Of a DNA stretch of 64,000 nt, positions 1 to 7,600 are shown in pieces. Location of the stretch: contig CANCPF010000006.1 in assembly GCA_947379975.1 (NCBI GenBank), positions 1 to 64,000 on the forward strand, read 5' to 3'. The stretch comes from Methylophilaceae bacterium (GTDB lineage Bacteria > Pseudomonadota > Gammaproteobacteria > Burkholderiales > Methylophilaceae). Under the pieces are notes generated by a model. It was given only the letters and a program-made list of their open reading frames with translations, was not told where the DNA came from and did not search any database. Numbering within the stretch: position 1 is the first letter of the stretch; every line of letters begins with the position of its first letter. A program made the translations under genes and the position numbers.

Positions 1-237
1 AAAGAACTTTGGAAATTCCAAGTGGGTTCTGGCGTGATTGGTAATGCATTCACATACGGCCATGCTGGTAAACAATTCGTTGGTACACTATCAGGTATTG
101 GTGGTTGGGCTGGCGTTGCGATGAACCTTGGTATGACTAACGACACAGATGCACTTGGTGCAGCTGGTGGTTACAAAGAATTAACTAAATACAACGCGGC
201 TCCTGGCGGCGGTGCATTAACAGTATTCAGCCTATAA
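1..237 (+). CDS. xoxF: XoxF-type methanol dehydrogenase, C-terminal end (partial)
   Basis: The window opens inside an open reading frame that ends at 237, and the last 78 codons are visible. They match the C-terminal end of the PQQ-dependent, lanthanide-dependent methanol dehydrogenase XoxF: a GSGVIGNAFTYGHAGKQ stretch, then GIGGWAGVAMNLG, and a Gly-rich tail ending in FSL. The enzyme oxidises methanol in the periplasm and passes electrons to a c-type cytochrome. The following genes (xoxJ and cytochrome cL-like genes) fit this identification. The start and the metal-site residues lie outside the window, so XoxF versus MxaF rests on the tail sequence and on the xoxJ neighbour. Confidence 0.88.
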   Translation, partial: KELWKFQVGSGVIGNAFTYGHAGKQFVGTLSGIGGWAGVAMNLGMTNDTDALGAAGGYKELTKYNAAPGGGALTVFSL

Positions 238-293
238 TTTATTGTTGAAAAACATAAGTTATTAGCTAACTACTTAAGTTAGTTTAAAAATAG

Positions 294-326
294 AAGCACC
301 CCGACTTGTCGGGGTGCTTTTTTTTT
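294..326 (+). terminator. Rho-independent terminator after xoxF
   Basis: A perfect 12-bp inverted repeat (AAGCACCCCGAC at 294-305 and GTCGGGGTGCTT at 308-319) is followed by an uninterrupted T run to 326. It lies about 55 bases after the xoxF stop and should end most xoxF transcripts before xoxJ. Confidence 0.9.
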
Positions 327-389
327 ACAGATAATTTCATCCAAATACAGATAATTGCCGCTACTGTGACACATAAAAACTCCATACAA

Positions 390-407
390 TGTAACAAACT
401 AGTTACA
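390..407. promoter_or_regulatory. Dyad TGTAAC-N6-GTTACA upstream of xoxJ
   Basis: An 18-bp interrupted palindrome lies between the xoxF terminator and xoxJ, about 130 bases before the xoxJ start. Its size and spacing resemble a dimeric repressor or activator site. I see no convincing -35/-10 pair next to it, so a regulatory role is only inferred. Confidence 0.3.
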
Positions 408-535
408 ATAGTCAGTCGTTTTTAACCCTGATTGTTATACATTGAAAAAGGGTAAGAACTTTCCGGCTGAATAAGTACTCTATAAAAAACAAGCGGAATA
501 AAATAAACCGCACATTTGACGATAAGGAACAAATA

Positions 536-1477
536 ATGTTAAAACATTTAAAGACCAAGCTAGGATTGATTGCAGTGTTAGCTGTTGTAGCTAATGTAAG
601 TTACGCTGCGGACCCAGACATTCCAACGCTTAACGCAGATGAAGGTCGTATTGGAGAAGTTAGACGTGTTGTAGATGAAACAGAATTCAAGGTTTGTGCT
701 GATCCTGATCTTATGCCTTATTCAAATTCTAAACAGGAAGGCTTTGAAGATAAAATTGCAGCAGTATTAGCGCAAGATTTAGGTAAAAAACTAACATTTA
801 CCTACGCTTACAGCCGCCAAGGATTTTTAAGAAATACTTTAAATGCCATGCGTTGCGATGTGATGATGAGTACTACGCCAGATAATGATGCGATTAGAGC
901 AACAAAACCATATTACCGCACAGGTAATTTGTTTATTTACAAAAAAGATAGCGGATATAACATTACCGATTGGGATAGCCCAGATTTAGCAAAAGCGCGT
1001 ATTGGCGTTGTTGGACAAAGCCCAGCAACCATTCCATTAAATGACCATAATTTGATGGGCAATGCTAGACCTTACCGTATGCAACGTGACCTTAACCTTC
1101 CGCCAAGCTATTTAGTGGATGATTTGGTTAATGGTGATATCGATGTCGCTATCGTATGGGGTCCAATTGGCGGTTATTTTGCTAAGCAATCTAAAGTACC
1201 ATTAGTAACAGTGAACATTCCTGAATATGAAAATACTAATGTAAAGGGTAAAGAGTATTGGAATATTGCGATTGGCGTGCGTAAAGGCGATAAAAAACGC
1301 ATGGAAATGATCCAAGGTGCATTAGATAGAAACCAAGATAAAATCAATAAAATTTTAGATGACTTTGGTATTCCTCATGTTGCGATTGTTGACGGTGATG
1401 ATTTAATGAAAACTTATCGTAAAGACATTGCACGCGACAGAGATGCCCGTGCAGAAACTAAGGCTGTCAAACCTTAA
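536..1477 (+). CDS. xoxJ: XoxJ, periplasmic substrate-binding-like protein
   Basis: A protein of 313 residues with a cleavable signal peptide (hydrophobic core around residues 9-20, likely cleavage after VSYA at about 25) followed by a type 2 periplasmic-binding-protein fold. It belongs to the quinoprotein-dehydrogenase-associated substrate-binding family; the segment with VCADPDLMPYSN is the characteristic start of the mature domain. XoxJ proteins accompany XoxF dehydrogenases and are thought to help their assembly or activation rather than act in ABC transport; no permease or ATPase gene is adjacent. The ATG is preceded by AAGGA at 524-528 with good spacing. The gene sits between two hairpins, so it may have its own transcript. 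Confidence 0.85.
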   Translation: MLKHLKTKLGLIAVLAVVANVSYAADPDIPTLNADEGRIGEVRRVVDETEFKVCADPDLMPYSNSKQEGFEDKIAAVLAQDLGKKLTFTYAYSRQGFLRNTLNAMRCDVMMSTTPDNDAIRATKPYYRTGNLFIYKKDSGYNITDWDSPDLAKARIGVVGQSPATIPLNDHNLMGNARPYRMQRDLNLPPSYLVDDLVNGDIDVAIVWGPIGGYFAKQSKVPLVTVNIPEYENTNVKGKEYWNIAIGVRKGDKKRMEMIQGALDRNQDKINKILDDFGIPHVAIVDGDDLMKTYRKDIARDRDARAETKAVKP

Positions 1478-1491
1478 GTTTATTTAATTAT

Positions 1492-1517
1492 GCTGGGGTA
1501 TTAGTTTCTCCCCCAGC
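1492..1517 (+). terminator. Possible terminator hairpin after xoxJ
   Basis: GCTGGGG at 1492-1498 pairs with CCCCAGC at 1511-1517, 15 bases after the xoxJ stop. The T tract behind it is weak, so termination may be partial. Confidence 0.5.
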
Positions 1518-1854
1518 CTAATTCACTTTTAGTAATATGTGTTGATGTGCTTATAGTTCGTATTAATTGTTATTAAATATAGTGTCTTGTTTAGTATGTA
1601 AATAATTTTCTTGCTCATGGATTTTTTAATTAGTTATTTTGTCTTAAATGTCTGTGAACGTAACGCTGATAATGTGAAGTGCCATAAGCAACTAAACGAT
1701 TCAGCTAGCTCAACTACCAAAAGAGTTGTAGGTAATTACTAAGATAGTTAATCTTTTTGACCGCAGGACAGATAGACCTTGTCTAAACTGAGTGTATTTG
1801 TTGTATATTTAACTAAAATATAGCGTATGCTCAATTAAGTCTGTGTAATAAATT
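1518..1854. other. Non-coding stretch between two hairpins
   Basis: AT-rich sequence bounded by the hairpin after xoxJ and the stronger hairpin at 1855-1889. The longest sensible frame is a 41-codon ATG frame (1617-1742) without a ribosome binding site, which I do not call as a gene. An intrinsic terminator at the end of a gene-free segment could mean a small RNA or the remains of a lost gene. Confidence 0.3.
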
Positions 1855-1889
1855 AAACGGCTATTGTATAATTGCAATGGTCGTTTTTT
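1855..1889 (+). terminator. Hairpin of the TGTATAAT-loop family, copy 1
   Basis: AAACGGCTATTGT (1855-1867) pairs with GCAATGGTCGTTT (1874-1886), with three G-T pairs, around an ATAATT loop and followed by six Ts (1884-1889). It resembles the hairpins at 2641-2674 and 3444-3477 in stem, loop and length. It is a typical intrinsic terminator in form, but no gene ends directly before it. Confidence 0.65.
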
Positions 1890-2034
1890 ATAGAAATAAG
1901 TAAAAGCAAGATCAAAAGTATTGTTAGTGATATTGAGTCAACCGATTAAATAATGAGTACGTTAATTTAGAACACGTTCAATTTTGCAACAGCATGATTG
2001 ATAGTAGCTAAAAGTGAATAAACTAGGAGATAAC

Positions 2035-2595
2035 ATGTTAGGTACTAAAGCAGTTAAAGCAGCATTATTAATTACAGTGCTTGGGTTTGTAGGTTTAACT
2101 TTATCCACTCAGGCAAGCGCAGCGTGTAATTTAGTTTCAACAAAAGATAATTCACCATTACCGGTAAAAGCATCAGAAACTGATACACCTGAAGCAAAGT
2201 CTTTTTTAGAAACATGTATTAACCCATACACAAAAGCTTATGCTGCAGATCCATCGCTAATTAAAGCCGGCGGTAAGAAATTATTTGGGTATAACGGTTG
2301 TTCAGGCTGCCACGGTGGTAAATTAGAAGGCATTATGGCTCCGTCATTGAAGAAAAATGGCGGCCAAGGTGCTTACGATACTAGATGGGTTTATGCTAAA
2401 AATTCAACTGACAAGGGTATGTTCGAAACTATTGCTGGTGGTACACCAGGGGTTTCTGGCGGTAATATGTACATTTGGCATCAATCATTAGATGGACACA
2501 TTGGTGATGGTTTACCTACAGATGACATTTTGAAACTTATTGCTTATATTCGCTCTGAATATAAAGGCGATGGCACTAAAGATTGGATGAACTAA
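2035..2595 (+). CDS. xoxG: Cytochrome c, XoxG/cytochrome cL-like
   Basis: Soluble periplasmic c-type cytochrome of 186 residues. A signal peptide (about residues 1-29, cleavage after QASA) is followed by a single haem motif C89-S-G-C92-H93 and two further cysteines, C31 and C61. This four-cysteine layout is typical of the methanol-metabolism-related cytochrome family. It is the probable electron acceptor of XoxF. I chose the ATG at 2035 because AGGAG at 2025-2029 lies five bases before it; an in-frame GTG at 2014 lies upstream of this site. The next gene encodes a paralogue with the same cysteine pattern. The assignment as the functional XoxG partner is inferred from position. Confidence 0.8.
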   Translation: MLGTKAVKAALLITVLGFVGLTLSTQASAACNLVSTKDNSPLPVKASETDTPEAKSFLETCINPYTKAYAADPSLIKAGGKKLFGYNGCSGCHGGKLEGIMAPSLKKNGGQGAYDTRWVYAKNSTDKGMFETIAGGTPGVSGGNMYIWHQSLDGHIGDGLPTDDILKLIAYIRSEYKGDGTKDWMN

Positions 2596-2640
2596 ACTAA
2601 AGCCCTATCAGCCAATAGCTGATACAAGCTGCAATACATA

Positions 2641-2674
2641 AAAAAGCTACTGTATAATCACAGTAGCTTTTTTT
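2641..2674 (+). terminator. Hairpin of the TGTATAAT-loop family, copy 2
   Basis: AAAAAAGCTACTGT (2641-2654) pairs perfectly with ACAGTAGCTTTTTT (2661-2674) around ATAATC, ending in a T run. It forms a strong intrinsic terminator 45 bases after the first cytochrome gene. Core and loop match the copies at 1855 and 3444. Confidence 0.85.
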
Positions 2675-2798
2675 ATGCGCCCAAGTTACGGGTTAGCACA
2701 TAAAAAGTAATAGTCTTTGACCATTATTTAGAAATATAAACATATTAATAATAGAGCTTAATCTAAAAGCTCATATTTTAAGAATTGGGAGATTTAAG

Positions 2799-3362
2799 AT
2801 GAGTAAAGCTAAATTTAGTCTGGTACTTATGCTGATGTTACTAACATTAAGTGCCTGTGGTAAAAAAGAAGCAGGTTCTGCCACTTCAAACGCAGCTTCT
2901 TCAGGTTCCTGTAATCTAGTATCAACCAAAGATAATAGCCCGCTACTAATTAAAGCGCTTCCTACAGATACAGCGGAAGCTAAAGAATTCTTGGCTACTT
3001 GCAAAAATCCTTATACTAAAATTTATGCTAAAGATGCTGAGGCGGCAAAAGCTGGCCATAAACAATTTAACTTTCAAGGTTGTAGTGGCTGTCATGGTGG
3101 TAATGCTAATGGTTTAATGGGCCCTAGTATTATTGATGCGCAATGGGAATATCCAAAACATAATACGGATAAAGGTATGTTTGAGACGATTGCTGGTGGT
3201 ACTAATGGTAAAGGTGCAACTGCGCGCGGTAGCATGCTTACATGGCACTCACAGCTTGCCGGTCATACTGGTGACGGTTTAGATACCGATACTATTCTGA
3301 AGATTATGGCTTGGTTGCGTACGCAGTATGTTGGAGGCGGTGAAACACCTTGGTTGAATTAG
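2799..3362 (+). CDS. Lipoprotein cytochrome c, paralogue of the XoxG-like cytochrome
   Basis: Cytochrome of 187 residues whose N-terminus is a lipoprotein signal (hydrophobic stretch, then LSAC with Cys20), so it should be anchored in a membrane rather than free in the periplasm. The mature part repeats the preceding cytochrome: a CNLVSTKDNSPL segment, C38 and C68, the haem motif C95-S-G-C98-H99 and a closing WLRTQYVGGGETPWLN-type end. The ATG is preceded by GGGAG at 2787-2791. It is most simply a tandem duplicate that gained a lipid anchor. It could relay electrons from the soluble cytochrome to the respiratory chain or serve XoxF directly; the sequence does not decide. Confidence 0.75.
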   Translation: MSKAKFSLVLMLMLLTLSACGKKEAGSATSNAASSGSCNLVSTKDNSPLLIKALPTDTAEAKEFLATCKNPYTKIYAKDAEAAKAGHKQFNFQGCSGCHGGNANGLMGPSIIDAQWEYPKHNTDKGMFETIAGGTNGKGATARGSMLTWHSQLAGHTGDGLDTDTILKIMAWLRTQYVGGGETPWLN

Positions 3363-3443
3363 CCTTTGGTTAAGTGCTAAGTTATTAGCAACAATCTGGC
3401 AACACTTGCTGTTGGCAAAACTGGCTTGAAACACTGACATCTT

Positions 3444-3477
3444 AAACGGCTACTGTATAATTATAGTAGCCGTTTTT
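3444..3477 (+). terminator. Hairpin of the TGTATAAT-loop family, copy 3
   Basis: AAACGGCTACTGT (3444-3456) pairs with ATAGTAGCCGTTT (3463-3475), one G-T pair, around ATAATT, followed by Ts. It terminates the second cytochrome gene about 80 bases after its stop. Confidence 0.85.
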
Positions 3478-3522
3478 CTTTTATAAATATTATTGCACGC
3501 AATATTTTACGTTAAGGTTCGC

Positions 3523-4869
3523 ATGAACAACACAGTTAATCATCCCTTGCATCATGTTGTTATTGTTGGTGGTGGTGCCGGCGGATTAGAGCTAGCAACG
3601 AAGCTCGGTGATAGTCTAGGCCGCAAAGGTAAAGCGCTGATTACGCTGATTGATAAATCTAAAACTCACGTTTGGAAACCACTATTGCATGAAATCGCCG
3701 CTGGCAGTATGGATCCTGAGAAACATGAGCTGGACTATATTGCACAAGCTCATTGGCATCATTTTAAATTTCGCTTGGGTAGCATGGATAGCCTTAATCG
3801 GGCTAAACGCGAAGTCTCTATCTCGCCACATCACGATGAGGATGGCATTGAGGTGATTCCTAGGCGCACCTTGCAATATGATACTTTGATTATTGCTGTC
3901 GGCAGTACTACCAATGATTTTGGCGTTAAAGGTGCTAGTGAGTTTTCAATTGCTTTAGATACACAAGAGCAGGCAGAACGCTTTCATAGGCGTTTACATA
4001 ACGCCTTATTACGCGCTCAAACACAAATTGAGCCCTTACAGGCTGGTCAGTTAGAAGTGGTCATTGTGGGTGCTGGCGCAACTGGCGTAGAGCTATCTGC
4101 TGAGTTGCACAATACCACGCGTGAACTTACCGCTTATGGTCTAGACAAAATTGATCCAGACCACGATATTAGAATTTCCTTAATAGAAGCGAGCGATCGG
4201 GTACTACCGGCATTGCCTGCCCAACTTTCTCATTCTGTAGACTTAGAGTTGCGTAAGCTTAAGGTTAATCTTTATACCGCTGAACGTGTTACCGAGGTGA
4301 CGGACAAAGGCATATTTACCCATAGCGGTTTATTTATTCCATCAGCACTAGTTGTTTGGGCCGCTGGTATCAAGGCGCCCGAATTTCTGCGTGATATAGA
4401 TGGTTTAGAAACTAATCGCATTAATCAATTAGTGGTGCATCGCAACTTACAAACCACGCGCGATGACAGTATATTTGCCTTTGGTGATTGTGCCGCTTGC
4501 CCGCGGGCAGATGCTACTGCTGGCGTGGCTGAGGCAAATGTTCCACCTCGTGCGCAGGCAGCTCATCAGCAGGCTTCTATGATGATTAAAACGGTTAAGT
4601 GTCGCGTTGCTGGCAAAAAAGCTTTGCCAGAATATACTTATCGAGATTATGGATCGCTGGTGAATTTAGGCCGTTACTCTACAGTGGGGAGTCTGATGGG
4701 TTCTATTACGGGCGGCAGTCTTTTTATTGAGGGAATGTTTGCTAGATTAATGTATAAGTCATTATATAAAATGCATTTAATGGCACTGCACGGATTTTGG
4801 AGTACGGCCTTACAAACTCTTGCGCGCATCATTACACGACGCACAGAGTCGCATGTTAAGCTTCACTAG
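3523..4869 (+). CDS. ndh: Type II NADH dehydrogenase (NDH-2)
   Basis: FAD-dependent NADH:quinone oxidoreductase of 448 residues, a non-proton-pumping membrane-peripheral enzyme. The N-terminal FAD Rossmann motif VIVGGGAGGLE is at about residues 13-23, the NADH Rossmann motif VVIVGAGATGVELSAEL at about 179-195, and the FAD-contacting FAFGDCA near 317. The C-terminal region is hydrophobic or amphipathic, as expected for membrane attachment. The frame is open from a TTG at 3493, but the ATG at 3523 with an AAGG nearby gives the normal family N-terminus. It lies directly after the cytochrome genes but has its own terminator on each side, so it is probably a separate unit. Confidence 0.85.
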   Translation: MNNTVNHPLHHVVIVGGGAGGLELATKLGDSLGRKGKALITLIDKSKTHVWKPLLHEIAAGSMDPEKHELDYIAQAHWHHFKFRLGSMDSLNRAKREVSISPHHDEDGIEVIPRRTLQYDTLIIAVGSTTNDFGVKGASEFSIALDTQEQAERFHRRLHNALLRAQTQIEPLQAGQLEVVIVGAGATGVELSAELHNTTRELTAYGLDKIDPDHDIRISLIEASDRVLPALPAQLSHSVDLELRKLKVNLYTAERVTEVTDKGIFTHSGLFIPSALVVWAAGIKAPEFLRDIDGLETNRINQLVVHRNLQTTRDDSIFAFGDCAACPRADATAGVAEANVPPRAQAAHQQASMMIKTVKCRVAGKKALPEYTYRDYGSLVNLGRYSTVGSLMGSITGGSLFIEGMFARLMYKSLYKMHLMALHGFWSTALQTLARIITRRTESHVKLH

Positions 4870-4890
4870 TCAGTGAAGAAATTCTCATTA

Positions 4891-4929
4891 AAATAACTAA
4901 AGCCTCGAATTACGAGGCTTTAGTTATTT
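4891..4929. terminator. Bidirectional terminator between ndh and lplT
   Basis: A 17-bp perfect inverted repeat (4891-4907 with 4913-4929, core AAAGCCTCG/CGAGGCTTT, loop AATTA) has Ts on the outer side in both directions. It sits between two convergent genes and can stop transcription from both. Confidence 0.88.
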
Positions 4930-4953
4930 TAAATCTATAAAAATTTCCCGCTA

Positions 4954-6114
4954 CTATATTTGTCTGCGATAAAGTCGATTAATTAAGCTCATCGATATAA
5001 CCACGAATAAGCCAAAAATGATGACGATATGATCGATATCAACGCTTGCTTTAACCATCCAAGTATAAGCGCCGCTTAATATTAGAATGCCAAGATTTTC
5101 ATTGAAGTTTTGTACGGCAATCGAGTGACCCGCACCTATAAGTAAATGACCTCTATGTTGTAATAGTGCATTTAGTGGCACAACAAAGAATCCGCTGAGA
5201 ACGCCTATTAAGAATAATAAAATGGCTGCAATGAGCCACTGATTGACTAACACCATACTAATTACGAGTACGCCCATTAAAACACCAGCTGGCAGGACTT
5301 TTGCTGAGTTTTCAAGGCTAATGTAGCGTGCCGCAATAATCGAGCCTATTGCAACGCCCAATGCAACAGCAGCCGTCATCTGGGTTGCGTGGTCGAGATT
5401 AAGGTTGAGGGCGATGCCCGCCCAAGCGATCACTACTAATCTTAAAGTGGCTCCTGCACCCCAGAATAAAGTGGTGACTGATAATGATACTTGGCCTTGC
5501 GCATCGCGCCAAAGTACAATAAAGGAACGGTAGAAATCTCTGCATAAAGACACTAAGTCTTTCTTTGGGATAGTGTGGTCAATGGGCAATTTAGGAATAA
5601 ATAGGTTAAAGCCAGCCGCGACTAAATATAAAGCAGTAATGGCGATGATGGCGGTCTCTGGGTCTATGCCGGCCATTTTACCGCCAACAATAGCACCTAG
5701 TATAATGGCTATCACGGTTGAACCTTCTACCCAGCCATTGGCGCTAACTAGTTTATCTGGCGGTAGTAATTCAGTTAATATGCCGTACTTTGCTGGCGAA
5801 TAAGCTGCAGCGCCTATACCAACAATGCCATAAGCGTAGAGTGGAGGCATACCTAATATCATGGCTAAGCTACCAATGAATTTAATACCATTTGCGATAA
5901 ACATCACTCGCCCTTTTGGTAATGCATCGGCAAATGAGCCAACAAAAGGGGCTAGTACGATATAAGAGATGACAAAAAATTGCAGTAGTAACGGTTTATG
6001 CCAATCTGGTGCATGCATTTGTTGCAGCAAAGCAATCGCTGCAAATAACAAGGCATTATCAGCCAGCGCTGATAAAAACTGTGCAACAAGTAGGGTATAA
6101 AATCCTTTACGCAT
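4954..6114 (-). CDS. lplT: Lysophospholipid transporter LplT (MFS)
   Basis: Major facilitator superfamily protein of 386 residues with about twelve hydrophobic segments. The N-terminal VAQFLSALADNALLFAAIAL and the AAYSPAKYGILTELLP segment are characteristic of LplT, which flips lysophospholipids across the inner membrane for re-acylation. In Escherichia coli it is paired with the acyltransferase Aas; here no aas gene or fused acyltransferase domain is present. The start is five bases after the phoH stop, so the two genes are probably co-transcribed. Confidence 0.82.
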   Translation of the reverse strand: MRKGFYTLLVAQFLSALADNALLFAAIALLQQMHAPDWHKPLLLQFFVISYIVLAPFVGSFADALPKGRVMFIANGIKFIGSLAMILGMPPLYAYGIVGIGAAAYSPAKYGILTELLPPDKLVSANGWVEGSTVIAIILGAIVGGKMAGIDPETAIIAITALYLVAAGFNLFIPKLPIDHTIPKKDLVSLCRDFYRSFIVLWRDAQGQVSLSVTTLFWGAGATLRLVVIAWAGIALNLNLDHATQMTAAVALGVAIGSIIAARYISLENSAKVLPAGVLMGVLVISMVLVNQWLIAAILLFLIGVLSGFFVVPLNALLQHRGHLLIGAGHSIAVQNFNENLGILILSGAYTWMVKASVDIDHIVIIFGLFVVISMSLINRLYRRQI

Positions 6115-6119
6115 CCTGA

Positions 6120-7517
6120 TTACAAAACTTCAGCAGCAAAGTCGGCTAAGCGAGAACGCTCACCGCGAAGTAGAGTGACATGGCCATTATGTCCCCAACC
6201 TTTGAAGCGGTCGACCACATAAGTCAGGCCAGAACTTCCTTCGGTTAAATAAGGCGTATCGATTTGTGCAATATTGCCTAAACACACCACTTTAGTGCCA
6301 GGGCCAGCACGGGTGATGAGTGTTTTCATTTGTTTAGGTGTTAGATTTTGCGCTTCGTCGATAATTAGAAATTTATTTAAAAATGTACGTCCACGCATAA
6401 AATTAAGTGATTTGACCTTAATACGGCTACGGATTAAATCTTGTGTGGCAGCCCGACCCCATTCACCAGCATCTTCATCGCTTTTATTCAACACGTCTAA
6501 ATTGTCATCTAACGCACCCATCCACGGGCCCATTTTTTCTTCTTCGGTACCCGGTAAAAAGCCAATATCTTCACCTACAGAAACCGTTACGCGGGTCATG
6601 ATAATTTCAGAGTAAATTTTTGTATCAAGCACTTGAGTGAGTGCCGCAGCAAGTGTAAGTAGAGTTTTACCTGTACCGGCTTGACCTAACAGGCTAACGA
6701 AATCGACTTCAGGATCCAACAGTAAGTTAAGTGCAAAATTTTGCTCGCGATTACGTGCCGTAATGCCCCAAACATTGTTTTTAGGTAAGAGATGATCCTT
6801 AACCACTTCTAATACGGCGGTGTTACCTTCTACGCTACGGACCATTGCATGAAAAGGTTTTTCATTTTCATAAAAAACAAATTCATTGATTAAAAATGTT
6901 TTACACAAAGGCCCAGTTAGGCGGTAAAACATCCGGCCAGACTCCTGCCATGATTCCATTTCTTTGCTGTGTTTTTCCCAAAAGTCGGCAGGTAACTCTT
7001 TCATGCCGCTGTACAGCAGTTCGGTATCTTCTAGTACTTTATCGTTAAAGTAGTCCTCGGCAGGCATGCCTAATGCGCGCGCCTTAATTCGAATGTTAAT
7101 ATCTTTACTGACTAAAATAACTTGTCTACTTGGGTGACTGTGTTGTAAAGCCATCACCACACCAAGAATCTGGTTGTCGGCCTTGCTACCGGCTAAGCCA
7201 GGCAATTCAACATTTACTTGGTTAGTTTGTAAAAACAGGCGGCCTGTTACATGTTTGTTGCCATGAATAGACAGCGGGCACCCAAGCTCAAGGTCTACTA
7301 AAGCCGTCCCTACAATTTCTTCTAAATTACGGCTGGCTTGGCGTGCATTGCGTGCAACTTCTGTTAACCCTTTTTTGTTGTTATCCAGTTCTTCCAGCGT
7401 CACCATAGGTAAGTAAATATCATGCTCTTCAAAGCGAAATAGACTAGAAGGGTCATGCATCAATACATTGGTATCAAGTACGAATAGTTTTGCGGCTTCG
7501 ATTTGTTTTTTGACCAT
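6120..7517 (-). CDS. phoH: PhoH family ATPase with N-terminal PIN domain
   Basis: Protein of 465 residues with two domains. An N-terminal PIN-type ribonuclease domain (about residues 10-150) contains LFVLDTNVLMHD with its acidic active-site residue. A C-terminal PhoH P-loop ATPase domain has Walker A GQAGTGKT near 280 and Walker B LIIDEAQN near 382, followed by LTPKQMKTLITRAG. PIN-PhoH proteins are thought to act as RNA helicase/nucleases. The gene follows the peroxiredoxin gene on the same strand and is followed directly by lplT. The family identity is secure; the cellular substrate is unknown. Confidence 0.85.
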   Translation of the reverse strand: MVKKQIEAAKLFVLDTNVLMHDPSSLFRFEEHDIYLPMVTLEELDNNKKGLTEVARNARQASRNLEEIVGTALVDLELGCPLSIHGNKHVTGRLFLQTNQVNVELPGLAGSKADNQILGVVMALQHSHPSRQVILVSKDINIRIKARALGMPAEDYFNDKVLEDTELLYSGMKELPADFWEKHSKEMESWQESGRMFYRLTGPLCKTFLINEFVFYENEKPFHAMVRSVEGNTAVLEVVKDHLLPKNNVWGITARNREQNFALNLLLDPEVDFVSLLGQAGTGKTLLTLAAALTQVLDTKIYSEIIMTRVTVSVGEDIGFLPGTEEEKMGPWMGALDDNLDVLNKSDEDAGEWGRAATQDLIRSRIKVKSLNFMRGRTFLNKFLIIDEAQNLTPKQMKTLITRAGPGTKVVCLGNIAQIDTPYLTEGSSGLTYVVDRFKGWGHNGHVTLLRGERSRLADFAAEVL

Positions 7518-7600
7518 AAAATAACTTTCTATGAGATTGTGGAAATGAAACCCATGATTAGACTAGAGCGAAAACTGTAATGTAAATCTTATGTTGCTAT

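Noticed and set aside
1617..1742. 41-codon frame with a Cys-x-His motif between xoxJ and the first cytochrome
   Set aside because: No ribosome binding site, no complete haem motif (CxxCH) and no recognisable family.
2641..3477. LexA-box-like wording (TACTGTATAATCACAGTA) in the hairpins
   Set aside because: The spacing between CTG and CAG is eight, not the ten of the E. coli-type SOS box, and the T runs and positions after stop codons fit terminators.
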